Assembly: GCA_965153455.1 (NCBI GenBank) | Contig: OZ234495.1 | Span: forward strand, 18,720,875-18,784,874 | Direction: 5' to 3' | DNA: 64,000 nucleotides | Source of the DNA: Sphagnum compactum | Taxonomy: Eukaryota > Bryophyta > Sphagnopsida > Sphagnales | Shown here: positions 1 to 11,700 of the stretch, piece by piece | Numbering within the stretch: position 1 is the stretch's first letter | Layout: each line of letters opens with the position of its first letter | Notes under the pieces: generated by a model | Database searches by the model: none | Told to the model about the DNA's origin: nothing | The model's input: the letters and a program-made list of their open reading frames with translations, nothing else | Made by a program: the position numbers and the translations under genes

Positions 1-131
1 CCATTCATTCGAGCATGTGGCGGGGGGCAGAAGGAGTCAAACAGCAATCTAGAGTCATAACTTCGAGAAGGAGATTCTGAAAAAGCTCTGAGGAAAATTG
101 CGTATTTCAGGAAGTGTACTGCGGTGCATAC

Positions 132-227
132 CTTGGGGACACAACGCCCACAGTTGGAACAGCGGATTGGGTTCACATGACCACGCCCATGCTTGTTGCG
201 TCCTCCGTTACGCCGCTTGACCGTCAT
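132..227 (-). CDS. RPS26: 40S ribosomal protein S26 (eS26), first coding exon, partial
   Basis: Structural protein of the small cytosolic ribosomal subunit, located near the mRNA exit channel. Seen: starting from ATG at 227 the reverse strand encodes 32 residues beginning [20 protein letters not shown] and continuing to a CxxC pair (CSNCGRC), which is the unmistakable eS26 N-terminus with its zinc-ribbon cysteines. The exon ends with AAG followed by a GT donor (131-130). Positions 1-131 are intron, and the next exon, expected to begin near the conserved DKAIKR segment, lies outside the window. The gene is divergent from the ANK-AAA gene, with telo-box motifs upstream as is usual for ribosomal protein genes. 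Gln/Lys differences from other plants are minor. The identification is very secure; only the first of several exons is visible. Confidence 0.95.
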
Positions 228-1015
228 GACTGGTGCAACTAGGTAGCGCCACTACTGGTTGAAGATGATAAACCAAAGAACAGAAAGCCACAACAAGAAA
301 GACCACGAAGAGAAGCAGCGACAACGCCGCACAAAAGAACGAGATAGGGAGAGACAAAGGCAGGGCTCCAAACCCTAAAGAACGAGCTCCAAACCCTAAA
401 GGATGAGAGAACGACAGAGAGAAAGGCTAGAGCTCCGAACCCTAAAACAGGCTAGGCTCTTGTTTGGCAGGCAGCTGTAGAGAGCGACAAACCGATCTTC
501 GGACGGCGAAAAACGTATGTGCGGTTACGTGACTCTCTGGTCCTGCAATCGTTTGGTCGTCGGACTGCTGCCGCAGTCGGCCGGATCGAACGCGTGCGCA
601 AAAATTCCGCAATCTTCGTCGAAGCAGAAGCACCTTCTCCAGACTGTGTTGCAGTTGTTGCCATGTGTCTCTCTCTGTGTTGTGCGTGGAATAATTTCCG
701 CGTTCGCTCGGTAGCTGCTGAGAAAGAAAAGGCAAGAATCTTGTCTTGAATTCAAACAGTTTGGACTGCAAATGCTGACGTATTTGTGCATTTGCGAATG
801 TGTTGATGTATGTATGTTTTTGAAGGAAGCTCTGTTGAGACTCGGATCCAGCACTGCGATGGTTTTTTTGAGCTCAAATGCGGAGAGGATTGAGGTTCTC
901 AGAGTCCGGACTTTTGTAATTGGACTTGGGATGAGACATCGTCGTCGTGGTTTGGAGCTTCATCGGTTTTCGTTTCCGGCGTGAGAAAGGGTAGCGATTG
1001 TTTGATGGTTTTGCA
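228..1015. promoter_or_regulatory. Divergent promoter/leader region with telo boxes between RPS26 and ANK-AAA gene
   Basis: This 788-bp spacer separates two divergent start codons. It carries three AAACCCTAAA-like telo boxes at about 370-379, 391-400 and 438-447, inside a purine-rich tract of short repeats (GAGCTCCAAACCCTAAA occurs twice and a variant once). Telo boxes are known in promoters and leaders of plant ribosomal-protein and translation genes, so they probably serve RPS26. The stretch from about 480 to 1015 is a GC-richer likely 5' leader of the ANK-AAA gene, containing short upstream ORFs with no family resemblance. No TATA box was assigned with confidence. Confidence 0.55.
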
Positions 1016-4000
1016 ATGGAGGAAATGATGGAGTATGAGTATAACGCGCACATCCACAAGCAGCAGCAACATCAACAAAAGGAACAGCAACAGACTCAGT
1101 TGTCAGTCTCAGATGTCCATCAGCGTCGGAGGCCGAAGAAGAAGCCGCTCTCTATTCACGATGCAGCTCAAGCCGGGGATGTGAAATCTCTCCAGAGCAA
1201 GCTAGAGGAAGATACGGGGCTAATCAACTCCCGGAATCCGATCGTAAGCTTGCTGTCGCTTGGTGTGGAACACGAGCTTACATCTGTAGTGTAGAAAGAT
1301 TACAAAAGGCATGAATCTTGTGTCTTAGTCTTGCAGAATTGCTCAGAGGATTGCTGCTGAATTGCAAAGCAAGCTTATCAGCTTTTGTCAAGGTAGTAAT
1401 CATCATGTATGTATCACCGAGTTTCTTAAGGGAAGAGATGGTACCAGGTCTTGATTATGCCTTACAGATGGTGCAATTGGTTGGCAGATGACAGAGACGC
1501 CGCTGCATAGGGCAGCTGCAAGCAATGAGGTCGATGCAGTGAAGTTTCTGTTGGAATGGCAAGGTGCTGAGAAGGTTGAACTGGAAACCAAGAATATGGT
1601 GAGGAACTCTTTCTTTGGCTTGAGCCATTTACTTTCTCTTAAACTTTGTTTAACAAATGTAGGTTCCTCCCTCTCACACATTTTGCTGCAACATGAATGG
1701 CTTCTTCAACAGATCTGCATTGCTGGTTTTGCAGAGTAGATCAGCTTCATGTCATATTGTGTTCTCACATGGATGATCAGTGGTGTCACATGTTCAGTAT
1801 GGCGAGACACCCTTGCACCTGGCTGCCAAGAATGGCTGCACAGAGATCATGAAATTGCTACTACAGCATGGAGCCTATATAGAGGCAAGAGCAAATGTGA
1901 GTATCTGGTCTGCATCCGCACATGCAGCAGCTCTATCCAGTCTTCTATGCCTCATGTCTGGTTGCATGTGCGGTCTTGAACTGTGAAGGTTTCTGACAAT
2001 GCATTATTCTCTCTCCTGAATGGCAGAACGGTATGACTCCACTACACTTGGCAGTGTGGTATTCTGTTCGAGCAGACACTGTGGCACCAGTGGAGGCTCT
2101 TCTTGAATATGATGCCAACGCTAGTGCCAAGGACAATGTAGGCTTGCTCTTCCTCTGATGAATGCACCATAGTATCCTGCATTACTCTGTGTTGCTCTTC
2201 GTAAACACTCATAATCATTTAGAAGGAATTGGGGATTGGCATGTGCAGGAAGCTCAGACACCGCTTAGTCATCTGCCAAAGGGTCCCAGTAATGACAAGC
2301 TTCGAAGCCTGTTGCAAGTGCAGCTGGACAAGCAGCAGAGTAATAAGGGGCACAGCATGATTGCAGCATTGGAGGCTGCACTGCAGCCTATTGTGGGCCT
2401 CGAGCACCTCAAATTGCAGTTGCGTCGATGGGCCAAAGGAACTTTACTCAATGAGAAACGACGTGCCCTTGGTCTTCATGTTCCTAAACGCCAGCCTCCA
2501 CACATGTGTTTCCTTGGAAATCCAGGCACAGGTGTAGTAAGCAGACTATTTGTAGTGTGATTGAAAATTGTGTACCTACTGTGCTTAGGAAGAATTTTCA
2601 TTTTGATGCAAACTCCTTAAATGCCTACAGAATGACATAGACTCTTGCAGTTTTGGGCAGAAAATCTTTTGCTCTTCTAAAGAATGAGGAAATCAAACGG
2701 ACTACCATGGCTGTAGAAACAATAGAAATTTCCTTCACAGCGTTGTGGCTGTTTGTACATCAAGATTGATGATTGCTGGAACTACCATTTCCAAGTCTTT
2801 GAAGAGCTACTATTATTGCTGGCTCATGGAGAAGCTTTCTTGGGCACCTGCATCAAGAATTCAGTGCTTCCAACCTATGGTAGGAATTCATGACCAATGC
2901 TTTAATATGGTGTGCAGGTAAGACAATGGTGGCAAGGATTCTTGCAAGATTGTTGCACTCTATGGGAGTGCTGACAACAGACAAAGTGGTTGAGGTCCAA
3001 CGAACTGACTTGGTGGGGGAGTTTGTTGGTCACACTGGTCCCCGGACAAGGACAAAGGTGCGTATTGTCTCTGCATGCCATCATTGCTCTGGTTTCAACA
3101 CATGATGTTCACCTGTTTCATGGAGCCCCAGCATTCTCAAATTTAATATGTGGAACAGCTGAACGAGTCTTGTTTTCTTGCACAACTGGTTTCAGCCAGG
3201 AAACATAAAGAAATCTGTAAACTATGGCTATATGTCTTATACAAGACTTGGCCCACGGACAGTACATACAGTCAAGTCTAAGCCTTGAATTCCAGTTAGG
3301 AAGACCATTCCACATGCCTGTGGATATTTTCTCTGAGATTTGAAGCCTCGGAAATTTGCAATACCTGTTTTATCTGTATTGTGATGCCACAGAAAGAGAG
3401 TCCATACTCTGTTCTGGAGTCAATTCATACTCAACAAGAAATTTGTCACAATGTTGACAGATCATTGCAGCTCCTTGCTCTTCTTAACATTTTTACTTCC
3501 ATCGGACTCACTTGACCTTGCTCTCCTCCAGATCCAAGAAGCTGAAGGTGGCATATTATTTGTGGATGAGGCATACAGACTGATGCCAGTCCAGAGTGGC
3601 ACTGACAAGGATTATGGGGTGGAGGCATTAGAGGAAATTATGTCAGTGATGGATAGTGGTAAGTTGGTAGTAATCTTTGCAGGTTATACAGAACCCATGC
3701 AACGGCTGTTTGGTGCCAACCAGGGCTTTCAGCGACGAGTGACTCGATTCTTTCATTTTGATGATTTCAGCACAAAGGAGATTGCACAGATTGTTTACAT
3801 GAAACTGGCCGAACAGACTGAAAGCAGTTTGATATATGGGTTCAAACTTGCTGACACATGCTCTGAGGATGCTTTAGCAAAGCTCTTGGAAAATCTTACC
3901 ACTGAGAAGCAGCGTCAACAGTTGAATGGAGGTTTGGTGTGGCCATTGCTTGTCAATGCACGGGAGCACCTTGATGAGCGACTTGACCTCAACTGTTGTG

Positions 4001-4068
4001 ACCCTAATGACCTTGTGACTATTACAATGCAAGACCTTGAAGCAGGTTTGCAGCTGCTTCCACCATGA
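1016..4068 (+). CDS. Ankyrin-repeat protein with C-terminal CbbX/CfxQ-type AAA+ ATPase domain
   Basis: Seven exons: 1016-1243, 1488-1598, 1798-1896, 2027-2137, 2249-2531, 2918-3057, 3532-4068. They join in phase to 502 residues. The start is the ATG at 1016, in good context (CAATGGAG). Residues 1-45 are Gln/His-rich and basic. Residues 46-183 form four ankyrin repeats, with TPLHRAA, TPLHLAA and TPLHLAV cores, nearly one repeat per exon. From about 215 comes a CbbX-like AAA+ module: Walker A GNPGTGKT (about 273-280, split by intron 5), Walker B ILFVDEA (about 332-338), a sensor strand VVIFAGY, and an arginine pair in GFQRRV. The nearest known protein is the plant ANK-AAA family (Arabidopsis At3g24530 type, about 480 aa), whose client is unknown; bacterial and red-algal CbbX are Rubisco activases. 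No transit peptide is evident, so a plastid role is not implied. It is convergent with the elongase gene. Confidence 0.93.
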
Positions 4069-4970
4069 TTCTCACTGCTTGTAGCACAAATTACCAGTTC
4101 AATTCCTAGTAGTCACCTTTTTACTCAGGATCATCCATGCCATCACAGTGTTCATCAGGAAGGAGGTGCAAAATTAGGGGAACCACTAATTCATGCTCAC
4201 ATTAGGTTTCATGAGATTTTCAAATGCATTTAAGACCTCATAGAATTGCTTTGTTTCAGTTGAGCATGTCATTATCAACTGCACACTTGATTTAAGCACA
4301 TTGTAGACACACTACTGTATTAACAGGCAGGCTTGAGGAATTTGTCCTGGAGAAAGATAGTATTCCCCAAGAGGTTTAAAAAAGGCTTGTACTTATGAAT
4401 TGACATTCTAATTGCTGATGTGGAAAGTAGGCTGTAGCTTAGAATTGAGGCTGAAGCACATGGGAGTTCATGTTTCCAATAATGAGCAGTGTGTTTCATC
4501 AGACCACTCCACAAAAGTTTGTATCTATTGCATCTGCCATTGCAGAAGAAGCTTTCCAAGCAAGATGTGGAGAGTAACACATCAACAAATGTTTCTCTGA
4601 GAATCTGTTCCGCTCTTCATTGTGGCTTCTCTACAAGCAAACTTCAAAATTGTCACAAAGATAGGCTTCAAGCAAGAGGTATGATCAAATTTCTCTCACA
4701 TACCTGAAAGGTCTTGCATCCTTACTTACATGGAAAAACTCAATGGATACTGTTGAAGTTTGACTATGGAGCACAAGCTCCAGAGCTGCAAATAGCAAAA
4801 CTCACCATTATTATGCACAGGATGTGGCAGTGCAGGCCCATACAAATTATTGCTCTACTCTCTCAAATGGATCATGCCACACAAAGGGTGCCAAGGGCTA
4901 AACTAGGCAACACTTTGAAAATCTCAACATGATACAGAATGAAGCTGCTCCCTCATGTAATCAACTTTTC
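4069..4970. other. Convergent 3' flank between ANK-AAA and elongase genes
   Basis: This 900-bp interval lies between two stop codons facing each other and should contain both 3' UTRs. Short ORFs on both strands show no family resemblance or splice-supported extension. No repeat or RNA gene was seen. Confidence 0.5.
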
Positions 4971-7808
4971 TCATTCAGCCTTGCTTGTCTTTTGCTTTCC
5001 CTTTGGAGATGACATCACGTACTTGTGCACATAAAAGTTGGCAAATAGAACCAGCAAAGAAATCATGTAGTAGAACAGAATCTGCAAGCAACATAAAAAA
5101 TTTCTTATCAGTAGTCTCACAACTGCAAATCTCCTGTAAGCAATCTCCTAAGCTATAATTCTAGCAACAGGATAAAAAGGACCAAACCTCTAAGGTTTTG
5201 CTGGAAAGTTATGCAATCAAAAGGGCATAAAAGCACATGCAAATAGAAGGGATAATATGTGGCGCACTGTGATCAAGAAAGGCGGATATGGAGCATGCAC
5301 TTTGCGGTCGTAGTAAGCCTGCAACAGGTTGAGCCCAAACTGGAACATTTGCAGTTGTGTCAAGTACCTGTATTATTATTGTCATCCCCACAAACCGCCT
5401 TTGTCAACTTTGCTGCTACCTATTTTGACATCATGCTAAGGACTCAGAATTACCCAAAACCTTGATAGAAGGTGGAAGACTTTTTTTGTTCAGGCTATGG
5501 CAAAGAAGAGGTTCTTACCTGCCCCAGAAGAGATACTTGCGACGAACCTTTTCATTACCCCTTAAGACAGCCGCCAAGAAGTAGTACAAATACATGAAGA
5601 CATGTACACCAGAGTTCAATGCAGCCGAAAAGTACGCTGCAAAAATCCAAAGCTTACTAATTAGGTCAGTGAGAATGTCATTCACTACCTGCCTACAAAG
5701 AGTGCTTCCATTGCAGATGCAACAATTGCAGCAGTCTGTCCTACCTTCACCACCAGGGGCATGGTAGGCAATAATCCACCAAATGAGGGCAATGGAGGAG
5801 TGATGATAGACATGAAGAAATGTGATCTGCCTTGTATTTCGCTTTAACACCATGATGATCTGCAACCGCTCCAGATATCTAACAATGAGCTTCACTTGTT
5901 GAAACAAAAATAAAATGATAATAGTGGCAAATTTTGTCTTGGGAGAGATTGTTCAGACAGAAGATAACGCATCAATAGCACACCAGATTTGAATAAGGAG
6001 AAACAAAAGGAACTCAAAGAGGATGTTGACTCTTGTGAGTGTTACCACAATATCCTTGAATTTTACATCTATTGACATGTTGAAAACATGTACACAAGAA
6101 TTGACTCTTACCAAATCCATGGAAAACATAACTCTCATGAGGATAAAGAAATCTCCATACACGCAGTGAAAGAAAGCCAGAACAAGGTTAAAACTTTTCC
6201 TTCAAGTCAATGCAAGGCTTCCAGATAAGGACTAAAGACCTGGGAAGAACAAAACAACAGAAGGGGGGAACTAAAACAACGAACATGCGCACAAAGAATT
6301 GACATGTAAAACACATACACAAAGAATTGAATATTATTGTATCCCACAACTTCAAGATATTTTCACATTTACACAAGAACTGGATCTTGCCGTACTCATG
6401 AATTATTTTGACATGCAAAATTATGTACATAACAAAATTGGGTCTAACCATATCCATGAATTCAACACAGTTTGACATGTAAAAACATGAACTACACAAG
6501 AATTTGCTCTTATAGTATCCACAAATTCAACACATTTTGACATGTGAAAAACTGTACACAAGAATTGGCTCATACCATATCCATGAACTCGACATATTTT
6601 GACATGTAAAAGCATACCATGTACACAAGAATGGCCTCTTACCATATCCAAGAATTCGACATATTTTGACATGTAAAACATGTACACAAGAATTGGCTTG
6701 TACCATATCCACAAACCTGACATATAATTTGACTTGTAAAAATGTAACATCTGCACAAGAATTGGCTCTTACTGTATCCATGAATTCAACATATTTTGAC
6801 ATGTAAAACATGTACACAAGAATTGCCATCTGCATCCACCATAGCATAGATCAGCAGTGCAAAAAACACTCATCAGCTGCTTATTTTTGCAAAACTATCC
6901 TCAGTAGCCTCGTTCATCAATGTAATTGTATTTTCTCTGCAGAAAGCAATTAACTATAGCATGATATTTCTTCATAATCCAAGGTAAGATGAAGTCAAAC
7001 TTCTTGCACATGATTTTGCATTTCTATCATATTCAAGAATGATGAAGTCGTTCATACTTGCACATAATTTTTCATTTCTATTCATATTCAGGTTATCATG
7101 CATGCAGCTGTGAGTAAACAGAAGCCAATCTAGGTTTTATTGTTTTTAAATCTGCAAATTTGCAAGAAGAAAAGGAATACCTCAGTCTGCTCCAGTTTGT
7201 ATGAATTGCCCCATAGAGTGTACCTGTACAACAAAGAATTGGGTATTTCAGGATCAAAGCCATTGTGCAAGAAGGGGAGATCTTCTGAATGCAGAGCTCC
7301 TCTTGTGTGTGTTTTTGCAATTCCCTTTCAAACTACTGTGCAGCTCCAAAATACAGTTAGTTGTTGTCCAGTGATCTTCAACAAGGGGGTGGAAAACCCA
7401 GCCCCCTTCCAAGTTCCAAGAATGCAAAATGGTATGTATGTTTAGTGGGGGCAATTGGGACAGAAGAAAATACCTATTGAGAATGGCCTGATAGATGATG
7501 CCTATACACATGTACAAGCTCAGACCGAAGCAAAAGAGGTTATGCAGTAGCACTAAGGCCTGTAGCAGTGCCGGTTCCTGGGCCCGTGGCTTGAGGTTGA
7601 AGGCTTTGATCCATAACAAACCCCCGATGACACATGACAAGTAGATGGTGATGGCTACTACTATGGGAGTCGGACTATCTATCAACGGCAGCCCATTGGT
7701 CGTTGGCGTCCCTGTGAGCTCCACCCCCATTACATTCCTCAATAAGCTCCACACCAATTGCGTCACTCTCATGTCCACTGCCTTCCATGCTCCCTCTACC
7801 ATCTCCAT
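4971..7808 (-). CDS. ELO-family fatty acid elongase (PUFA 3-ketoacyl-CoA synthase type)
   Basis: Condensing enzyme of ER fatty-acid elongation, adding malonyl-CoA to acyl-CoA. Seven exons on the reverse strand: 7808-7474, 7223-7181, 6829-6773, 5859-5745, 5636-5519, 5367-5268, 5081-4971. All junctions are in phase and give 292 residues; the Physcomitrium delta-6 elongase has 290. The start is MEMVEGAW, chosen by homology over an in-frame upstream Met. Visible: the N-terminal GVELTGTPTTNGLPL segment, several membrane helices, the ELO signature SKYVEFMDT (exon 3), histidine box HVYHH (about 161-165), LNSGVHVFMY, and YLTQLQMFQF. The lysine-rich C-terminus KGKQKTSKAE is typical of ER retention in this family. 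Resemblance to bryophyte C18/C20 PUFA elongases suggests a role in arachidonate synthesis, but chain-length preference cannot be read here. Introns 2 and 3 contain tandem repeats, described separately. Confidence 0.95.
6045..6829 (-). repeat. Tandem array of about nine decayed copies of elongase exon 3 plus its splice donor
   Basis: The authentic exon 3 is 6829-6773. Immediately downstream on the reverse strand, inside intron 3, the unit AATTCTTGTGTACATG...GATACAGTAAGAGCC recurs with a period of about 58-68 bp. Copies lie roughly at 6764-6705, 6696-6637, 6632-6570, 6565-6508, 6504-6443, 6440-6385, 6383-6330, 6328-6285 and 6103-6045, with a fragment at 6104-6165. Copy 2 still encodes ILVYMFYMSKYVEFLDM followed by GTAAGA. 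Copy 3 keeps frame with a 6-nt insertion and GTATGA. Copies farther from the exon are progressively degraded, and several have lost the donor. The duplicated peptide is the conserved ELO motif. Reading on from exon 3 without splicing stays open through copies 1-4. Confidence 0.9.
6985..7093 (-). repeat. Two-copy tandem duplication in elongase intron 2
   Basis: A segment of about 55 bp (GATGAAGTC...TTGCACAT...TTTTCATTTCTAT...CATATTCA) occurs twice head-to-tail at about 6985-7040 and 7041-7093, clearly related but with point differences. It lies in the intron between exons 2 and 3 of the elongase. Confidence 0.7.
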
Positions 7809-8480
7809 GTTCAAAAGTTTGAAAACGCACACCACAAAGCTCCACAAACCTTTGCAGCTTCCAAACCAGATCTATATACAACACCAAAGATCAGGAAAAC
7901 CCAAACCCAAAAAAGAAAAGCCCCGAGACCCAAACCTGTCCTCCCGGACAAAACAAATGCTTAGGGGCCAAAAAAAACAAGCACACACATTTCAAAAGAC
8001 TATTGCGGGGTGCACAGAGCTAGAAAGCTAGCGGCGTAAAAGTGGCACCAGGGCACCAATCGAGAACTACAGTGGGATCGTTTCTGCACTGTTGGTGGGG
8101 ACGAGGACACGCGCTCGTGCTTGAGGTCGGATCCGCAGATTCCGACGTCCTGTCTGCGAGGACGGAGGATCCAGCTCGTGCGTCTTTCTTGCTCGCCGCA
8201 CATGGCCCTAATTGTGCGCCCTTTAGGGCCGGCCCCACCTGTGAGAATCCCATGTGCACATGAGCGTGCGCCGCGTAGGGCCCAGTTGCCTGCCCGGCGT
8301 GCGTGCGCCGCCAAGGGCTGCCAATTGGCTGCCCAGCAGCGGCTGCTGCCCCCTTTTCCCATTTTTTCTCTTTTTCTTTTCTTTTCCCCCTCCTTTTTTT
8401 CCTTCTTCTCTTTAATCTTTTTCTCTTCTTTTAATTTTCTTTCGAAGAAGGGAAGATGAAAAACCACATGGGCAGGATGA
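7809..8480 (-). promoter_or_regulatory. Leader/promoter region of the elongase gene, GC-rich with polypurine tract
   Basis: The 670 bp upstream of the elongase ATG include a GC-rich block (about 8040-8350) and a C/T tract at about 8345-8450 that reads as polypurine on the gene's strand. The sequence turns AT-rich beyond 8500, so the promoter/5' leader probably ends there. A 162-codon reverse ORF across it is Lys/Glu low complexity and is not called as a gene. Confidence 0.4.
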
Positions 8481-8680
8481 ACCAGCACCCCGCTAGCTAA
8501 CTAGCGTGCCATCCACTGGATGCCCGTTACTACTCAATTGTGGATGAACCTCAACTGAGTTAATATTTGGTTTCACCTTGGTAACTAATTCTGTAAGAAA
8601 TAGGTCTCATAAATAGATAGATAGGTAAAAAAAATAGGTAATTACTACCTAAGTAGATGGTTTATACATAGGTAAGGGCT

Positions 8681-8753
8681 GTTTTTTTACTACCTACCTA
8701 CTAACAACCTGCTTTGTGGGTTGTTAGTAAGTAGGTAGGTAGTAAAAAAAAAA
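8681..8753. repeat. Foldback (hairpin) element with TACCTACC-rich arms
   Basis: The left arm 8681-8709 (GTTTTTTTACTACCTACC...AACAACC) is mirrored by the right arm 8719-8753, which is its reverse complement apart from a 4-nt (TTAC) insertion. The loop is about 9 nt. Related TAGG/CCTA fragments occur just upstream (8600-8655). It looks like a small non-autonomous foldback or MITE remnant. Confidence 0.75.
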
Positions 8754-11700
8754 GCAACTGAGCTAACCACCATGGTTAGCTAGAGAGCTGAAACTCAACA
8801 GAAAACTGTTTCCTGACCACTTACCATCCATCCTTCATGGTGCTCTGATGGATGAAACATTAAGAATATGTTTTGTTTTGGCCCCTTTTTTCCTTCATAT
8901 AGGAGATAGGTAGGTACTCTCCAAAAAATACCCAAAAGAAGCCTACAAAGATGAAGGGCATTAACTAGATCTTTTCTTTTTTCCTTTTTTTTTTTTTTTG
9001 GTTGGGGGTGCCCTTTCTTTCCCTTTGTAAATGTGGCAAGGGTTAAATAAATCAAAAGCATTAAGTACATGCTAGATTTTCTTTATTATTTTATTTATTT
9101 TGTTCTTTGGAAGTACCAGAAAATATAAAAGAATACAAAATTATTTACCCTCTTTTTTTTCTCCTTCATTGATTGATTCTTTTTCCTTCATTTTTCTTCT
9201 TATTCTTCCTTCAAAAATCGCCAATAAAACAAACATTGGTTGGCATCCAAGAGATGGAGCGGCAATTGTTTAATGTCAAATTTAAAATTCAACATGGACC
9301 ACCTTGTGAGCACCATCATGCTTGCTATAGCTCATGAATTGGTTCATTGGTGTGTTGATTTGGTTGTCATGTAAATGAGTAGCATGAGCATTGCTAATCA
9401 AAATTACTCCAATAACTGACATCGTTTGTGATACAAAATTGACCATTTTAGGTGCAAAGTGTGTACATTAATTTTTACACATGATTTATGCAAGACACAA
9501 TGACGTATAACAAAATGAACAAGAGCTCTAATCCAAGCGAATTGGTTTTATCATTATTAAACACATAGGTACCAAAAATCACATAGTCCTATAAGCTTTG
9601 AGGATGTAGAGACTAATTCACTAGAACACAAAGGGCCAAAATTTGAATGTGCGCAAGAGGCATCTATATGGAATAACATAATTGCATAAATGAGGCAAAT
9701 AATAAGAAGGGGAGGAGTAATTAGTTGTGCAATGTATGAAGAAGATGAATGCAATTGGATATCCAATCACATTTATATAATTACAATTTGTCAGGAATGT
9801 TAGTTTAACTATTGAGTTAAGTCTTAAATATGTTAGTGTTAAGTTATGTTAACATAGTTGATTGTGTTTTAGCTTTGAATTGGTTCATGCGTGAGCAAAA
9901 TTCATACTATATAATGTTTGGGATATACTTTCAAGTTGTGAGTTCTCAAATCATTTTTGGTGATTTGACATTTAAAACACATGATTTTTTAATTTTTAAT
10001 GTTTTTATGCAAGTTTCTTTGCACATGGTTTTGTGTTGTTTTTCATTTTGTGTTTTGGGCTTGGATTCTTGTTGGTTGTAAGTGAGTTCATTTTAAATCA
10101 CCAAAGTCAAATCTAGTTTTGTGTTATGTTACAATTAAATTCAATTTTTTAAAAAATATTAAGTTTATTTATGTTTTGAATGAGAATTTGGTGTGACAAG
10201 TTGTCGTGTTGTGTTGTGCATGTTTTTACCAAAAAAATATTTGTTTTATTCTTGTTCCATCCAAATGAGAGTTCAACTAGGGGCTGTTTATTGGTATGTT
10301 TAACCCAATGAAATTTATAATTTTTAATGAGTTTTAGTTGTTGGTTTTTAGCACTCCTTGCGGATTTGAACCTTAGTGGGGCCTTTGTGTACCCCAAAAC
10401 ATGGAAAAGAAAATTGAAAAAACTACTACTAAAAGTAGCCCTTGATGGTTAAAAGGTGTAAGAGAAAAAAAATAGCAATAAGAGGAGGAAGAGCTTTTGC
10501 CTATGTTATAAAAAGCCCCCTTTCTTTTTGTTTTCTCCCTTTTTCTTTTTTTCTCCCCTTCTCTTTATAAGTATGTCGATGAAAAATGCACCAACAATGC
10601 CATTGTCATTAAAGTTTGAGCTCCAACCAATTCGTAGTCAACACTAGCTTGGAAGCAAGGGCAAAAATTATCTTCATTGTTGCCTTCATCATGGTGGCAT
10701 TCATCGCATGTTGCCAACAAAGCAAAATCAACAACTTCAATAACTTTCAAGGGGAAAAGAGGGTGCAAAGGGGAGCTATATGGCACCCTTCACCTTTCAC
10801 ATAAACTCATCCAAAATTGAATAGCTTTGGTTTTGTGACCTGTGGTCACATTGATTAACCATATCATCTTTGCATATGTTTTCCACAAGTTCACATGTGG
10901 CTTATGTTGGAATTCTTGCAAATTCTTGCAAAAAAATTCCATAATAAGGTTGAATGTTGACATTGGGCTTCAAACACTAATAGAAATACTAATAATAGAA
11001 ATACTAACACCACCATTTCAAATGGTTACATTGCTAGTACCATCACTTCCATCAATCGAATTATTATTAAAAGTTATTATAATTATGTTAGGATTTGAAA
11101 TAGATGTTAGGGTGACAATACCTCTAATGATGGAAACATAAGTGGGTGATTAATATAATACTTACTCTTCAATTTAAACATCATGGGCATGCCTTAACTC
11201 ATAATAATTTTTCATTGACCCTTCCAAATGTTGGAACAAACCCTTCCATGTCATGAAAGGTGTAAATAATTAAATATTACACGTTTATTTAATATCACAT
11301 AATTAACTCTCAAACTCTTGAATAAAATAAACTAACTCAATGATGTTAATTGTTTTAAATACCATGAGGTTCCTTGGTGATTCTGTAAATGCCCTCCATT
11401 GTCCATAACTGTGGCAACCAAATTTAATAATGAACTTGTCTATGAGTATAAAGAATCCCCCAAATGAAATTGATTGGAGAAGCCTATCAACACTAACCTT
11501 AATCAAACATATTCCCATTGTAATACATATGGGCATAATATATATCATTGTGCCAGATTGCATCCAGAATTATGGCAAGGCCAATCATAAATGGCCAATG
11601 TTGATAAAACCAAAGGCTGAAGAAATGTCAAATAAGGAAAGGTGTGGCCAACAAGGGGTTGGCCACCAAGCCAATTCCAAGTTAGTCTAACACCATGGAA

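Noticed and set aside
442-854. Several overlapping ORFs of about 60-110 codons on both strands
   Set aside because: They lie in the promoter/leader between two divergent genes, overlap one another in many frames and show no recognisable sequence.
6188-6847. Three overlapping reverse ORFs with repeated C-V-H-V and M-S-K-Y motifs, first taken for a repeat protein
   Set aside because: They are frame-shifted readings of the exon-3-derived intronic array, not separate genes.
8000-8488. 162-codon reverse ORF rich in Lys and Glu upstream of the elongase
   Set aside because: Its Lys/Glu part is simply the translation of the polypurine tract; the rest is GC-rich leader without any family match or splice support.
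10335-10400. GGTTCAAATCC word resembling a tRNA B box (minus strand)
   Set aside because: No paired T stem and no A box at the right distance.
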